Source: Lachnospiraceae bacterium (GTDB taxonomy: Bacteria; Bacillota; Clostridia; Lachnospirales; Lachnospiraceae). Taken from it: DNA of 64,000 bases. How positions within the stretch are numbered: the first letter of the stretch is position 1; each line of letters begins with the position of its first letter. Location of the stretch: the NCBI GenBank assembly GCA_022483465.1, contig JAKVNF010000001.1, forward strand, positions 1,178,001 through 1,242,000, written 5' to 3'. Position numbers and translations under genes: made by a program. Positions 27,329-36,142 of this stretch are shown here, piece by piece. A model generated the notes under the pieces. The model saw nothing but the letters and a program-made list of their open reading frames with translations. It had not been told where the DNA came from and did not search any database.

Positions 27329-27601
27329 GTTTCTTCCTTTCTCTGCGGGTCTTCGGGATGATGACACTCCCCCGGCCCGACTCGCAAGGTATGGCACAGT
27401 GTACCACATCTGGGACAGAAGGGGCGTTCCTGTCCTGTGAAAGTTCTCTGAAATTTTCGGACCTGAAGTGTAATTCAAAACTCCACTGAAGTGGATATTA
27501 ATCTTTCACTTAGTTCTACATTGATATAAGTCTTACACTATCTCTACCAAAAGCTGCCCTACTTTTCCCTGACTGTACTATACTGTTTCCCGTTGCGAAT
27601 T

Positions 27602-27652
27602 AAAAAAAGAGACAGAAGGCCAACCTCCCTGCAAGAAAGTACCTTCCGTCTC
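27602..27652 (-). terminator. Terminator facing out of the left end of the IS30-type element
   Basis: On the minus strand GAGACGGAAGG pairs with CCTTCTGTCTC, followed by TTTTTTT. It would block transcription from the element toward the PBP gene. Confidence 0.65.
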
Positions 27653-27660
27653 ATCACTAT

Positions 27661-27691
27661 AGGCAGGCGAGTATTGCTACCCGTCTGCCTG
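27661..27691 (+). other. Hairpin directly upstream of the first passenger ORF
   Basis: AGGCAGGCGAGTA pairs imperfectly with TACCCGTCTGCCT. It ends two bases before the ATG at 27694 and would lie over the region where a ribosome binding site is expected. Confidence 0.45.
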
Positions 27692-27693
27692 TA

Positions 27694-28116
27694 ATGATAG
27701 CCATGAAGAGTACATCAGACAAGAGTCAATTGAACTTTATCCAGAGAGCTACGGAAGAAGCACAAGAGCGTTACGATGCCGAGGTCAGTCAGTTCCAGCA
27801 CAGCTACAATGAGAAGCACCCCTTGCAGCACATCTGGCGTCACATCATCGCCAAACGAAGGATCACCGTCCTGTACGAGTCAGAGGATGTCTCCGTTGTG
27901 ATCCAGGTGGTCCGTTTTGTCTACGCGCACACTTCCCAAACCTTCACCTTCTACGGGACGCTCCTTCTGCGCCGCACGCATTACGCCTTCCACCTCCTCA
28001 GGAAGTGGATCGGCAGCCGGCCTGCCAACCTCTCCCGGGACGTGGAAAAGCGCTGGGCCTCCTTCGTCAGCGTCCCCGAAAAGGTCCGTGTTTCAGCCGA
28101 TTTCCTGGGAGCATAG
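27694..28116 (+). CDS. Passenger ORF 1 of the IS30-type element, unknown function
   Basis: A 140-residue protein not recognised. It is basic and helical at both ends, with a central hydrophobic beta-rich stretch (ITVLYESEDVSVVIQ), and no signal peptide. No good ribosome binding site precedes the ATG at 27694, and a hairpin lies directly upstream; an ATG at 27703 is the alternative start. It is transcribed toward the transposase and separated from it by about 75 bp, which suggests it belongs to the element. Confidence 0.5.
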   Translation: MIAMKSTSDKSQLNFIQRATEEAQERYDAEVSQFQHSYNEKHPLQHIWRHIIAKRRITVLYESEDVSVVIQVVRFVYAHTSQTFTFYGTLLLRRTHYAFHLLRKWIGSRPANLSRDVEKRWASFVSVPEKVRVSADFLGA

Positions 28117-28192
28117 ATGAACGCTACCTCCTCCCCCTCCGGACGATTCATACTGGCCCCATAAGGGCAAAAATGCCCAAGGAGGCGTGATC

Positions 28193-29503
28193 ATGGCAGG
28201 TTTGAACAAGAATAAGGCACTCTCACTGGACGAGCGGAGGTTCATTGAGCAGGGGATCGGCAGCGGATCCTCCAAGGCAGCGATTGCTTCCGTTCTGGGC
28301 AGGGACAAGTCTACCATCGGCAAAGAGATCAAGCTGCACAGAACCCTGAAGTACAAGTGCCGGCTGAGGCGAGAGTGTGGGGCCTATAAGAGCTGCAACT
28401 GGGGGCGTGAATGCCCGGATGACTGTCCGGACTTTGTCCAGTTCACCTGCGGCAGGAGGGATCGCTCCCCGGGTGCCTGCAATGGCTGTGAGAATTACGC
28501 AAGGTGCCGTTTTTCAAAGTACTACTACTCCGCTGCAAAGGCAGATATGGAATACCGGGAGCTCCTTGTTAATTCCAGGACCGGGGCCAACCTCACGGAG
28601 GAGGAAGCAAAACGGATGGCTGCCATCATTAAGCCTGCACTTCAGAAAGGGCACTCTCCCTATCGGATTCTGCAGGATCATCCGGAGCTGAACATCTCAG
28701 AGAAGACCCTCTACAACTACATCGACGAAAAGGTCTTCAGTGTCGTCGGCATTGCCAACATCGACCTTCGCCGCAAGGTCTCCAGAAAGATTCCCAGGAA
28801 GCTAGCGCACAACTACCGGAAGCGGCAGGAACGATCATATCTGCGTGGCCGCAGTTATGCGGACTACAAAGCGTACATAGAGAACTTCCCAAACGCTTCC
28901 GTTGTTGAAATGGACACCGTCTACAACGACGTGTCACACGGGCCTTTCATGCAGACCTTCAAGTTTCTCAACTATTACCTGATGGTCGCTGTTTATCACG
29001 ATACCAAGACCGCCCAGGACATGCTGGACGGTGTCAGCCTGCTGAATCAGGTCCTTGGTGATGCTCTCTTCAAAGAGCTCTTTGAAGTACTGCTGACAGA
29101 CCGCGGCGATGAATTCACCCTCGCCAGGGCGATGGAAACCGGCGCAGACGGCAGTCAGCGGTGTCACGTTTTTTACTGCGATCCCATGCAGTCAGGACAA
29201 AAAGGTTCGCTGGAAGTCAATCACGAAGAGCTTCGCTACATCTGCCCGCACAGGGACAACTTAAGAGACCTCGGCCTTGTGAACCAGACCGCATTGAACT
29301 TTGCGATCTCCAATATCGCAAGCTCCGCTCATCCGGCGATAGGCGGGAAGTCTCCCATCGAGTACACCCGATTCATGAAACCGGAACTGTGGGAAAAGCT
29401 TCAGGCTTTCGGAATCCAGGAGATTCCCAGAGATGACATCGATCTCACGAAGCACTGCCTGGAAAGGTTTAAAAAGAATCCAGGAGAAGGGAGTCAGGCA
29501 TGA
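28193..29503 (+). CDS. IS30-family transposase
   Basis: A 436-residue DDE transposase. An N-terminal helix-turn-helix (SSKAAIASVLGRDKSTIGKE) is followed by a Cys-rich region (several CxxC-like pairs, about 60-110) and a catalytic core with Asp in VVEMDTVY, Asp in LLTDRGDEF and a Glu in KGSLEVNHEE. The longer frame starts with GTG at 28187, but GGAGG is correctly spaced only for the ATG at 28193. Its 3' end overlaps the next ORF by ATGA, indicating translational coupling. Confidence 0.88.
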   Translation: MAGLNKNKALSLDERRFIEQGIGSGSSKAAIASVLGRDKSTIGKEIKLHRTLKYKCRLRRECGAYKSCNWGRECPDDCPDFVQFTCGRRDRSPGACNGCENYARCRFSKYYYSAAKADMEYRELLVNSRTGANLTEEEAKRMAAIIKPALQKGHSPYRILQDHPELNISEKTLYNYIDEKVFSVVGIANIDLRRKVSRKIPRKLAHNYRKRQERSYLRGRSYADYKAYIENFPNASVVEMDTVYNDVSHGPFMQTFKFLNYYLMVAVYHDTKTAQDMLDGVSLLNQVLGDALFKELFEVLLTDRGDEFTLARAMETGADGSQRCHVFYCDPMQSGQKGSLEVNHEELRYICPHRDNLRDLGLVNQTALNFAISNIASSAHPAIGGKSPIEYTRFMKPELWEKLQAFGIQEIPRDDIDLTKHCLERFKKNPGEGSQA

Positions 29504-29883
29504 ACGAAAAAGCCTTTTTTAATCTTGACAGCTCCGAACCGGAAGCAGATCTAGAGGACCGAATCCGGTTTCTGAACAAGATTCTCAATCGGCATGGCGT
29601 CTGGTTTAATCTCCTGCACGACAAGGAAGGATATCGAAAGCTCCTGGTCATGGCGAATCCCGGAACGCTGAAGCGGCATGCAGGCAAGCGCAGGCAGGAT
29701 ATCTACCTGCCGGATACCTCCTCCAGGATCGGAAAACGCATCTGTACCGTCGATGATGTCCGGAAGATGGAGAGCACCGGTATGACCACTTCCGTCATCA
29801 CGGATCTGATCCGGATCAGCCGATCCACCTATTTCAGAAGGAAGAAAGCAGCCGCTGACAAGCAGGGGTGGGAAGCCTTCTGA
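29500..29883 (+). CDS. Passenger ORF 2: small protein with helix-turn-helix-like end
   Basis: A 127-residue protein whose start overlaps the transposase stop (ATGA). The C-terminal region (MTTSVITDLIRISRSTYFRR) resembles a helix-turn-helix of the resolvase/Hin or transposase type; the N-terminal part is charged and unrecognised. Tight coupling suggests a role with the transposase, perhaps end binding or regulation. The function is not known. Confidence 0.6.
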   Translation: MNEKAFFNLDSSEPEADLEDRIRFLNKILNRHGVWFNLLHDKEGYRKLLVMANPGTLKRHAGKRRQDIYLPDTSSRIGKRICTVDDVRKMESTGMTTSVITDLIRISRSTYFRRKKAAADKQGWEAF

Positions 29884-29946
29884 GATCAACGATTACCGTG
29901 TGTAGAGTATACACACACGGAGAAAGGAGGTCAGACGAGATGCTCC

Positions 29947-30093
29947 ATGAAGAAACGGGTTAACATCTACATCTCCGAGGATACATCCAAACGCCTGAAG
30001 GCTTACGCGGAGGAAAAACACTCCAGCGTGAGCCAGATCATTACCGACTGGATCTGGCATGCAAGAGTCGGAAAACGGAAACCACAGAATTAA
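29947..30093 (+). CDS. Passenger ORF 3: ribbon-helix-helix protein, 48 residues
   Basis: MKKRVNIYISEDTSKRLKAY begins a typical ribbon-helix-helix fold, followed by SVSQIITDWIW as the second helix. Such proteins bind DNA as dimers and often autoregulate antitoxin or transposase genes. AAAGGAGG lies about 17 bases upstream and is better placed for a 7-codon ORF at 29940 that overlaps this start, so translation may be re-initiated. It is probably a regulator of the element. Confidence 0.6.
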   Translation: MKKRVNIYISEDTSKRLKAYAEEKHSSVSQIITDWIWHARVGKRKPQN

Positions 30094-30158
30094 AACGGCA
30101 CCGCAAAGCTGAGAAATCTGAACTACAGAAAACGCCTGCAGGGCCTTCACTACAAAGA

Positions 30159-30224
30159 AAAAATCCAGAGGCAGAAATCAATCTTCAGGAAACATCCTGT
30201 TCGTTGAATTCACCTCTGGTTTTT
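30159..30224 (+). terminator. Terminator inside the right end of the IS30-type element
   Basis: CCAGAGG (30165-30171) pairs with CCTCTGG (30213-30219), with an inner hairpin, A residues before and TTTTT after. It may work in both directions. Confidence 0.55.
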
Positions 30225-30399
30225 ATACTCCGAAGTGAATATCTTCCATGAATTCAGGGCCTTTGTAAGACTCCGGTCCACGAAATCAGCCTCAATCCAC
30301 CCCTTTACTGCCTTCATCGCAGGAGTAATTTCCACTGTCGCCGGAGAGTGCTTAAAAGTGGAAATCAACTTTTCACTTCAGCTGAAATTTTCGGATAGC

Positions 30400-30427
30400 A
30401 AAAAGGCAGGGGCTTGCTGTCCCTGCC
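30400..30427 (-). terminator. Terminator of the hydrolase gene
   Basis: On the minus strand GGCAGGG pairs with CCCTGCC, followed by TTTTT. Confidence 0.7.
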
Positions 30428-30433
30428 GCGCCG

Positions 30434-31606
30434 TCAGACCTGCGCAAAGATGCGGATGATGAAGCCCTCGGGGTGATACTCCAGAGCGGCATAGCACTTT
30501 GCACTCTCGAGAGGGGCCAGTGCACTGCTGTCGGTGGTCAGGTGCGCCGGGAGCTTTCCCAGGTCGTTGGAGGAGATGTCCACCCCGACGGTGGCACTCT
30601 TTCCCTCGCTGTCGATGCCGTCTGCCCGGAAGCGGAAGCCCCGGTGCAGAAGCTGCAGGATGTTCCAGTCCTGGCGCTCCTCGCCGCCGTCCAGGATGCC
30701 GCGGAAGTTCGGCCCCACCGCATCTCCCTCCAGGGGATAGCGCAGGCACCGGTAGGCGAGCCCGTCCGGCACCATCTCCTGGGAGAGGCGCCTCGTGCGG
30801 AACGTCAGAACGCAGCGCCTGCCGTGGAGAAAGTTGCGGCAGATCTCCATCGCCGCCGCCCGCTGCTCGCGGCCGTAGAAGCCGTGGCCGGCGCCGCTTA
30901 ACATGCAGAGCTGCGCGTGCTCCTTGTGCCCGCGGTTGTACTCAAAGACCGCCCGCCGCGCGTAGGCGGGACTCACCACCTTGTCGCTGTCCCCGTGGAG
31001 GATCAGCACCGGCCCCGCATAGGGGGTGATCTCCTTCCAGGGATCGAGCTGCATGGCGGTCACCGCGTAGACCGCGCCCAGCTTCATCCTGCCGCAGGAG
31101 AACTCCTCCGGCACCTGTTTCGGGTCAAAGGATGCCTTCTGCATCCTGCCCTTTCTCGCATCGTCCGGGATGCAGAAGGCGGGATAGAACAGGATGAGCC
31201 TTGTCACCTGCTCCTTCAGCTGCGCCGCGCACATGGCCGCCACCAGGCCGCCCTGGCTGTGGCCGGCCAGGGTGATGTCATCCTGCCGCACGTACTCCTG
31301 TTCCTTGACGTAGGCAAAGACCGCCTTCAAATCCTCCACCTCGGAGAGCACCGACATGTCCCTGGTGTCCCCGTCGCTTATGGTGTGCAGGCCGCCCCCG
31401 CAGAAGTCGAAGGTGAAGGCCGCAAAGCCCCAGATCGCGTACTGCATGGCCTCGTAGTCCAGCGAGGTCTGGTCCGCCAGAAAGCCGTGGCAGAGGATAA
31501 CGGCCGGCTGGTTCACCCGGTCGGTGTTCCGGTACTTCTTTCCCTGGATCACCAGGCCGTCCCGCTCACAGGTAAATTCGGTCACCGAGATGTCCTTTTT
31601 TGTCAT
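30434..31606 (-). CDS. Alpha/beta hydrolase with an extra C-terminal domain
   Basis: A 390-residue enzyme. The first about 260 residues form an alpha/beta hydrolase with oxyanion-loop HGF, nucleophile Ser in GHSQGG (about 116), Asp in HGDSDK (about 202) and His in GAGHGF (about 240), like serine aminopeptidase or esterase families. The last about 130 residues form a separate beta-rich domain with FRGILDGGEE, reminiscent of DUF3237; that is inference. GAGGAGG precedes the ATG. It lies 17 bp downstream of the coiled-coil gene and is probably cotranscribed with it. The substrate is unknown. Confidence 0.78.
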   Translation of the reverse strand: MTKKDISVTEFTCERDGLVIQGKKYRNTDRVNQPAVILCHGFLADQTSLDYEAMQYAIWGFAAFTFDFCGGGLHTISDGDTRDMSVLSEVEDLKAVFAYVKEQEYVRQDDITLAGHSQGGLVAAMCAAQLKEQVTRLILFYPAFCIPDDARKGRMQKASFDPKQVPEEFSCGRMKLGAVYAVTAMQLDPWKEITPYAGPVLILHGDSDKVVSPAYARRAVFEYNRGHKEHAQLCMLSGAGHGFYGREQRAAAMEICRNFLHGRRCVLTFRTRRLSQEMVPDGLAYRCLRYPLEGDAVGPNFRGILDGGEERQDWNILQLLHRGFRFRADGIDSEGKSATVGVDISSNDLGKLPAHLTTDSSALAPLESAKCYAALEYHPEGFIIRIFAQV

Positions 31607-31623
31607 GTCTGCCTCCTCTCCCC

Positions 31624-33573
31624 TTACTCCGGCTGCCGGTCATACTTGCCGAGGAGATAGTTCTCATGGACGTGCCGGAACTCCTCCTCTCCCTGTTCCA
31701 CCGACTTGCGGGTGTCTGCGATCTCATCCCGAAGCGCCTGGGCCTCCTGCCGAAGCGATGCGGCTGCCCCGGCAAGGCCCTGCCTGCCCTCCTCGAGCTG
31801 TGCCTTCTGGCGCTCGAGCTCTGCCTGTTCGGTCTCCTCCGCGGTGCCAAGCTGCGCCCGCTGCTCCTTGAGCTCTGCGATTCTGCCGCGCTCCTCCTCC
31901 AGGTCGTTCCGGAGGTTGGTGAGCTTGGTCTGGAGCTCCCGCTTGCGGCCCATGTTGATGGAGAGGGTCTTGTCCAGGTGCTCCTGCAGGCGCGCCTCCT
32001 CGCCCTCCTTGCCGGCAAGCTCCTCCTGCAGACCCGCGAGCTTCTCCTGGTAGCCGGCGAGCTTCTGCGCCTTCTGCTCCTCCAGGGCCTGCATTCTGTC
32101 CTCAACAGAGCGCAGGGAGGCATCGTACTCCGCCTCCCGCTCGGGGATGCTCTGCTCGAAGGCGTCTGCCTCCTGCTCCTTTTCGGCGAGCTTCTCCTCC
32201 AGTGCGGGGATCGCATCCCGGGCCGCGGCGATCCGCTTCTGGATGGCCTCCTTCTCCCGCTCCTCGATCTCGCCCTGGGATGCCTCCAGGAAGGAGGGCA
32301 GGGTGTAGCGGACGGCGCTCCACTTCCGGAAGATCGCCTCAATCTCCTCCGGCCGGCGGTAGGTGATCTCATCCAAGACGCTCCCGCCGCCCATGCGGAC
32401 GGCAAAGGCCTCGTACTTCTTGTCGAGCCGTTCCATCAGCCGCACAAGCCGCTCCACGTAGGGCTCCCGCACGCCCGCGTCCCGGGCCCTTGTCGCGTTC
32501 TCGTCCGCGCTGACGGCGACCTGGTCCATCTGGCTGCCCAGGGAGTCCGCCGCCTCCTGCATGTCCGAGAGCATCGCCTGGTAGTTGGGATCGTCGGTCC
32601 CGGTGAAGCTGGTGCTGGCGGCGTACTTCTGGACGGAGGCGAGGTAGTCGGTAAACTCCTGCACCACCTGGTCCGCCGTGCGCTCGCAGCGGGCGATGTA
32701 GTTGTCGATCTGGGACTCCACCGCCGGGTTCCCGGTGTACTTGGCCCGCAGCTGGGCGAGCTTTTTCTGGCGCTGCTGCTCGAGGGTGCGGATCCGCAGC
32801 TCCTCAGGCGTCAGGGGCGTCTCGCTGTGCTCCTTGCCAGCGGGCGCCTCCTCTTTTTCTTCTTTCTTCTCTTCCTCTGCGGCAGGGGCCGGGACGGGCT
32901 GTTCCTCCGGCGCCTGCGGCTTCTCTTCTTTTTCTTCTTCCGGTTTGCCGGGTTCCTGTTTCTCCTCCGGGGCAGGGGCCGCGGCGGTGCCCGCGGCCTC
33001 TTCCTTCTTCGGCGCGGCGGCGGGCGCAGTCTCCTTCTTTGCGCTCTCCTCCTGCCGACGCTGCTTTGCCAGGGCGATCGCCCTTGCCTGCTCGTCCGGT
33101 GCCGCCGTGTACTCCCCGATGGTGGCAAAGAGATTCTTCACCGCATCGAGCCGGTCCTTCTCCTTGATCTTGCCCTTGGGCAGCGTCAGGGTTCCGTGGT
33201 AGAGCCCCTGATCTCCGGCGAGGTAGAAGTGCACCGCGCCGGTCGCATCCGACTTGTCCGCCGAGATGACGAGGAGCCGGGGCTCCTCCACCAGGACCAC
33301 CTGGGCCACCTCCCTGCCGTAGATCTGACGGATCCTTCCGGCCACATGGTTTCGCAGAACGCCCCGGGTCACCGGGTCCTTATAGGAGGCAGGCAGCCCC
33401 GTCGGCACCGGCGCATCCAGGGAGAACATCGTGCTCCCGTCGGTAAATTCGAGCACCTTTCCCGGCCCGATCTCCTCCGGGTCCGTCGAATAGGACATGC
33501 CCCCGGGCACCACCAGGGTAAAGTCGAGGCGGATCACCACTCTGCTGTCTTCTGCTGCCGTTCTGCTGAACAT
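31624..33573 (-). CDS. Large coiled-coil protein of unknown function
   Basis: A 649-residue cytoplasmic protein. Residues 1-165 form a compact, beta-rich domain not recognised. A Pro/Glu/Ala/Lys linker (about 185-285) follows, then helices and a very long coiled coil (about 440-640) rich in Glu, Ala, Arg and Gln heptads. The frame opens at 33690, but AAAGGA before the ATG at 33573 and a terminator lying inside the extension support the shorter protein. It heads a two-gene unit with the hydrolase. Filament or scaffold function is possible from the shape only. Confidence 0.7.
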   Translation of the reverse strand: MFSRTAAEDSRVVIRLDFTLVVPGGMSYSTDPEEIGPGKVLEFTDGSTMFSLDAPVPTGLPASYKDPVTRGVLRNHVAGRIRQIYGREVAQVVLVEEPRLLVISADKSDATGAVHFYLAGDQGLYHGTLTLPKGKIKEKDRLDAVKNLFATIGEYTAAPDEQARAIALAKQRRQEESAKKETAPAAAPKKEEAAGTAAAPAPEEKQEPGKPEEEKEEKPQAPEEQPVPAPAAEEEKKEEKEEAPAGKEHSETPLTPEELRIRTLEQQRQKKLAQLRAKYTGNPAVESQIDNYIARCERTADQVVQEFTDYLASVQKYAASTSFTGTDDPNYQAMLSDMQEAADSLGSQMDQVAVSADENATRARDAGVREPYVERLVRLMERLDKKYEAFAVRMGGGSVLDEITYRRPEEIEAIFRKWSAVRYTLPSFLEASQGEIEEREKEAIQKRIAAARDAIPALEEKLAEKEQEADAFEQSIPEREAEYDASLRSVEDRMQALEEQKAQKLAGYQEKLAGLQEELAGKEGEEARLQEHLDKTLSINMGRKRELQTKLTNLRNDLEEERGRIAELKEQRAQLGTAEETEQAELERQKAQLEEGRQGLAGAAASLRQEAQALRDEIADTRKSVEQGEEEFRHVHENYLLGKYDRQPE

Positions 33574-33592
33574 ATCTGATCCTTTCCCAAAC

Positions 33593-33630
33593 AAAAAAAT
33601 ACGAACAGGAACCCAATCCTGTTCGTATTC
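33593..33630 (-). terminator. Terminator of the oxoprolinase/D-glutamate operon
   Basis: On the minus strand AATACGAACAGGA pairs perfectly with TCCTGTTCGTATT, followed by a T run. Confidence 0.88.
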
Positions 33631-33695
33631 TACCATCACATATGTCCAAAAAAAAGCCTGATTTGGCCTTTTCCGCCGTTCATTGACCAAAAGGG

Positions 33696-34541
33696 TTAAT
33701 TTTCTGCCACCGCCTCTTGGAGGGCCTCGACGATCTCCCGCTCCACATCCTGGGAGAAGCCGTCCACGTGGGGAACCCGTTCGTGGGTGACGCCGTCCAC
33801 CGATCCGATCCCGACCGTCTTTTCGATAAAGTCGTTCACCGCTTCGTAGGCGGGAAACACCGGAGTCCCGGTCAGGCGTGCCAGCCAGGCGGTGATCCCG
33901 TAGGCGCCCCAGTTGGACACGGAGGCGATGACCAGGTGGTCGCAGGGCACCGCGCAGGGAACCAGGGAGAGCTTGTCCCGGATGATCTCCTGGAGATTGC
34001 CCATGCCGATCTCGTTGCCGCCGTCCCCGACGCCGATCGTCGGGATGTGCCGCTCCGGGGCCTTGAGAAACAGAAGGTCCGTCCGCGCGGTGTGCTCTTT
34101 GATGGAGATGCCGCGCATGTTCTCGAAGTCCTGCCTTGTGTTGATGCCGCAGCGCTCCACCGAGATCATGCCGACGGGCTTTTTCCCGTCCAGGATCTCG
34201 TCCGCCTGCTGCTCCTGCTTCTTTGCATCATCGGTGATCTCCATGTACACGACGGGGATCCCCTCCGGCTCGAAAAAGCCCCGGCAGTAGGCATCCGTCG
34301 CGATGACGGGGGCAAAGCCCAGCGCGTCCAGGGCCTTTGCCAGCACCAGGGTCCCGACGGGGCCGTCGGTCTCCGCATAGCCCGCGACGTAAAAGCCCGT
34401 CGTCAGAAGGACCGTGCCCCGCTTCCAGGACAGGATCTCCTGTGCCGCCTGCTTTGCATAGTCCGGTGCCAGGTACCCGCGCAGGGTGTCCATGCCCCTG
34501 CCGCTGTGCCGCAGAATGATGTCCTCAATCTTCCCACTCAT
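33696..34541 (-). CDS. D-glutamate cyclase-like protein (DUF4392 domain)
   Basis: A 281-residue protein matching the C-terminal half of vertebrate D-glutamate cyclase (DGLUCY), with TTGFYVAG near residue 45 and the glycine-rich IGVGDGGNEIGMGN motif. The known family reaction is D-glutamate to 5-oxo-D-proline. GAGAGGAGA precedes the ATG at 34541; longer in-frame starts lack a site. It is the last gene of the unit pxpB-pxpC-DUF1445-pxpA-DUF4392. The DUF1445 protein in the same operon matches the N-terminal half of DGLUCY, so the two may act together. That is inference. Confidence 0.8.
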   Translation of the reverse strand: MSGKIEDIILRHSGRGMDTLRGYLAPDYAKQAAQEILSWKRGTVLLTTGFYVAGYAETDGPVGTLVLAKALDALGFAPVIATDAYCRGFFEPEGIPVVYMEITDDAKKQEQQADEILDGKKPVGMISVERCGINTRQDFENMRGISIKEHTARTDLLFLKAPERHIPTIGVGDGGNEIGMGNLQEIIRDKLSLVPCAVPCDHLVIASVSNWGAYGITAWLARLTGTPVFPAYEAVNDFIEKTVGIGSVDGVTHERVPHVDGFSQDVEREIVEALQEAVAEN

Positions 34542-34554
34542 ACGTTCTCTCCTC

Positions 34555-35322
34555 TCACGCCTCGCCCATCGGCCGGATCCGGATCCCCGCATCCTGCAGG
34601 GCGCCGTGGATCTTCTGTGCAAAGAGCACCGCCTTCTTGCTGTCCCCGTGCAGGCAGATGGAATCCGCCTCCACCGGGATCTCCGCGCCGGTAACCGCGA
34701 CCACGGTCCCCTTGGTCACCATCTGCACGACCCGGGCCGCGGCCTCGTCCTCATCGGTGATCATCGCGCCCTCCTGGGTTCTGGGGACCAGGGAGCCGTC
34801 CTCCTGATAGCCCCGGTCCGCAAAGACCTCGCTCCGGCAGGGAAGCCCGATCTCGCGGGCCGCCTCCAGGAGCTTGGATCCGGAGAGGCCAAGCAGGATG
34901 AGCTTCCCATCCACCGCCTGGATGCCCTCGCAGATCGCCCTGGCCAGGGTGATGTCCTTCGCAGCCATGTTGTACATGGCGCCGTGGGGCTTGACGTGCT
35001 GCAGGGGAACGCCCGCCGCCTTGCAGAAGGCGGAGAGGGCGCCGATCTGGTAGATCACCATGGCCTTCAGCTCCGCCGGGGAGACGGCCATCTTGCGCCT
35101 GCCAAAGCCCACAAGGTCCGGATAGCCGGGATGGGCACCGATGGCGGTGCCGTTCTTCTGGCAGAGTGCAACGGTGCGCTCCATCACGAGAGGGTCCGAG
35201 GCGTGAAAGCCGCAGGCCACATTTGCCGAGGAGATAAAGGGCAGAACCTCCTCATCCATTCCGATCCGATACGCGCCGAAGCTCTCTCCGAGGTCGGCGT
35301 TGAGATCCACTTCCTGTGCCAT
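34555..35322 (-). CDS. pxpA: 5-oxoprolinase subunit A (LamB/YcsF family)
   Basis: A 255-residue protein, the hydrolase subunit of ATP-dependent 5-oxoprolinase PxpABC, which turns 5-oxoproline into glutamate. LNADLGESFG at the start, IGAHPGYPD and VKPHGAMYN are family hallmarks. AGGAGG before the ATG at 35322 sets the start (the frame opens at 35361). It sits between the DUF1445 and DUF4392 genes with 10-15 bp gaps, consistent with one operon. Confidence 0.92.
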   Translation of the reverse strand: MAQEVDLNADLGESFGAYRIGMDEEVLPFISSANVACGFHASDPLVMERTVALCQKNGTAIGAHPGYPDLVGFGRRKMAVSPAELKAMVIYQIGALSAFCKAAGVPLQHVKPHGAMYNMAAKDITLARAICEGIQAVDGKLILLGLSGSKLLEAAREIGLPCRSEVFADRGYQEDGSLVPRTQEGAMITDEDEAAARVVQMVTKGTVVAVTGAEIPVEADSICLHGDSKKAVLFAQKIHGALQDAGIRIRPMGEA

Positions 35323-35332
35323 GAATAGCCTC

Positions 35333-36142
35333 CTAATACTTGAGATTGACGTTTTTGACATCCGTGATCAGCATGTGCCCCGGTGCGTGGGTGATGCAGA
35401 ATGACGGTTTTGAATTCATGATGACATTCTGGGGCGTCACACCGCAGGGCCAGAACACCGGCACCTCTCCATCGCGGATCGTGACCATCTCGCCGTAGTC
35501 CGGATGCGACAGGTCCTGAATCCCGATGTGTGCCGGATCCCCGATGTGGATCGGTGCCCCATGCACCCGGGGCATCTGCCCGGTGATGAGCACGGCCTTG
35601 GGCACGAGCTCATAGGGAATCGGCCGCATGGAGACGACCATATTTCCATGGAAGACGCCCGCCGGTGCACAGGGGATGTTCGTGTTGTACATCGGCACGT
35701 TCTTCCCCTCCTCGATCTGCCGCACCGGGACATCGGCTGCGAGGAGATCTCCCTCGAAGGAGAAGCTGCAGCCGATGAGAAAGCTCACAAAGTCATCCCG
35801 CCAGAAGCGCGAGACATCCGTGTACTCTCCCGTCATCACGCCGTTCTCATAGATGCGGTACTTCGGGATATCCCGCGCGATGTCCGCACCCTCTGCGATC
35901 TGGTGGAGCATCCGGGAACCGGTGTCCGAGACCTCCAGAAGCGGGCAGGGGCGGGGATTGCGCTGGGCAAACAAGAGGAAGTCATAGGCAAGCTCTTTCG
36001 GGAGCACCACCAGGTTTGCCTGGGCATAGCCCTCGCACATGCCGGAAGTCTGGGAGGTGATCTTTCCCTCCCGGATCAGCGCCCGCACCTTTTTGGGCTC
36101 TGCGTCTGCATAGGGATTTTCACTGCCTGCACCTGTCACCAT
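35333..36142 (-). CDS. DUF1445 protein (putative hydro-lyase, YcsI type)
   Basis: A 269-residue protein of the DUF1445/UPF0317 family, related to Bacillus YcsI and to the N-terminal half of D-glutamate cyclase. Family features visible are GYAQANLVVLP, SFLIGCSFSFE and the WPCGVTPQ motif near the end. Its ATG overlaps the pxpC stop, and AAAGGAG lies just upstream. The biochemical role is not established for the bacterial protein; the operon suggests D-glutamate or 5-oxoproline handling. Confidence 0.85.
   Translation of the reverse strand: MVTGAGSENPYADAEPKKVRALIREGKITSQTSGMCEGYAQANLVVLPKELAYDFLLFAQRNPRPCPLLEVSDTGSRMLHQIAEGADIARDIPKYRIYENGVMTGEYTDVSRFWRDDFVSFLIGCSFSFEGDLLAADVPVRQIEEGKNVPMYNTNIPCAPAGVFHGNMVVSMRPIPYELVPKAVLITGQMPRVHGAPIHIGDPAHIGIQDLSHPDYGEMVTIRDGEVPVFWPCGVTPQNVIMNSKPSFCITHAPGHMLITDVKNVNLKY

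Larger units (their letters stand above)
27462..30381 (+). mobile_element. Large IS30-type element with passenger ORFs
   Basis: A 14-bp direct repeat, CTGAAATTTTCGGA, lies at 27448-27461 and 30382-30395. Just inside, CTGAAGTG (27463-27470) faces its complement CACTTCAG (30374-30381), and a CCACT block is shared further in, so the ends are degenerate inverted repeats. About 2.9 kb is bounded, with an IS30-type transposase and three further ORFs. Hairpins lie inside both ends. One base differs at the left junction, so the exact ends are uncertain by a base. Confidence 0.7.

Noticed and set aside
24602-27361. 919-codon open frame opposite the PBP gene
   Set aside because: Shadow of the GC-rich PBP coding strand; the sense strand carries all GT51 and transpeptidase motifs.
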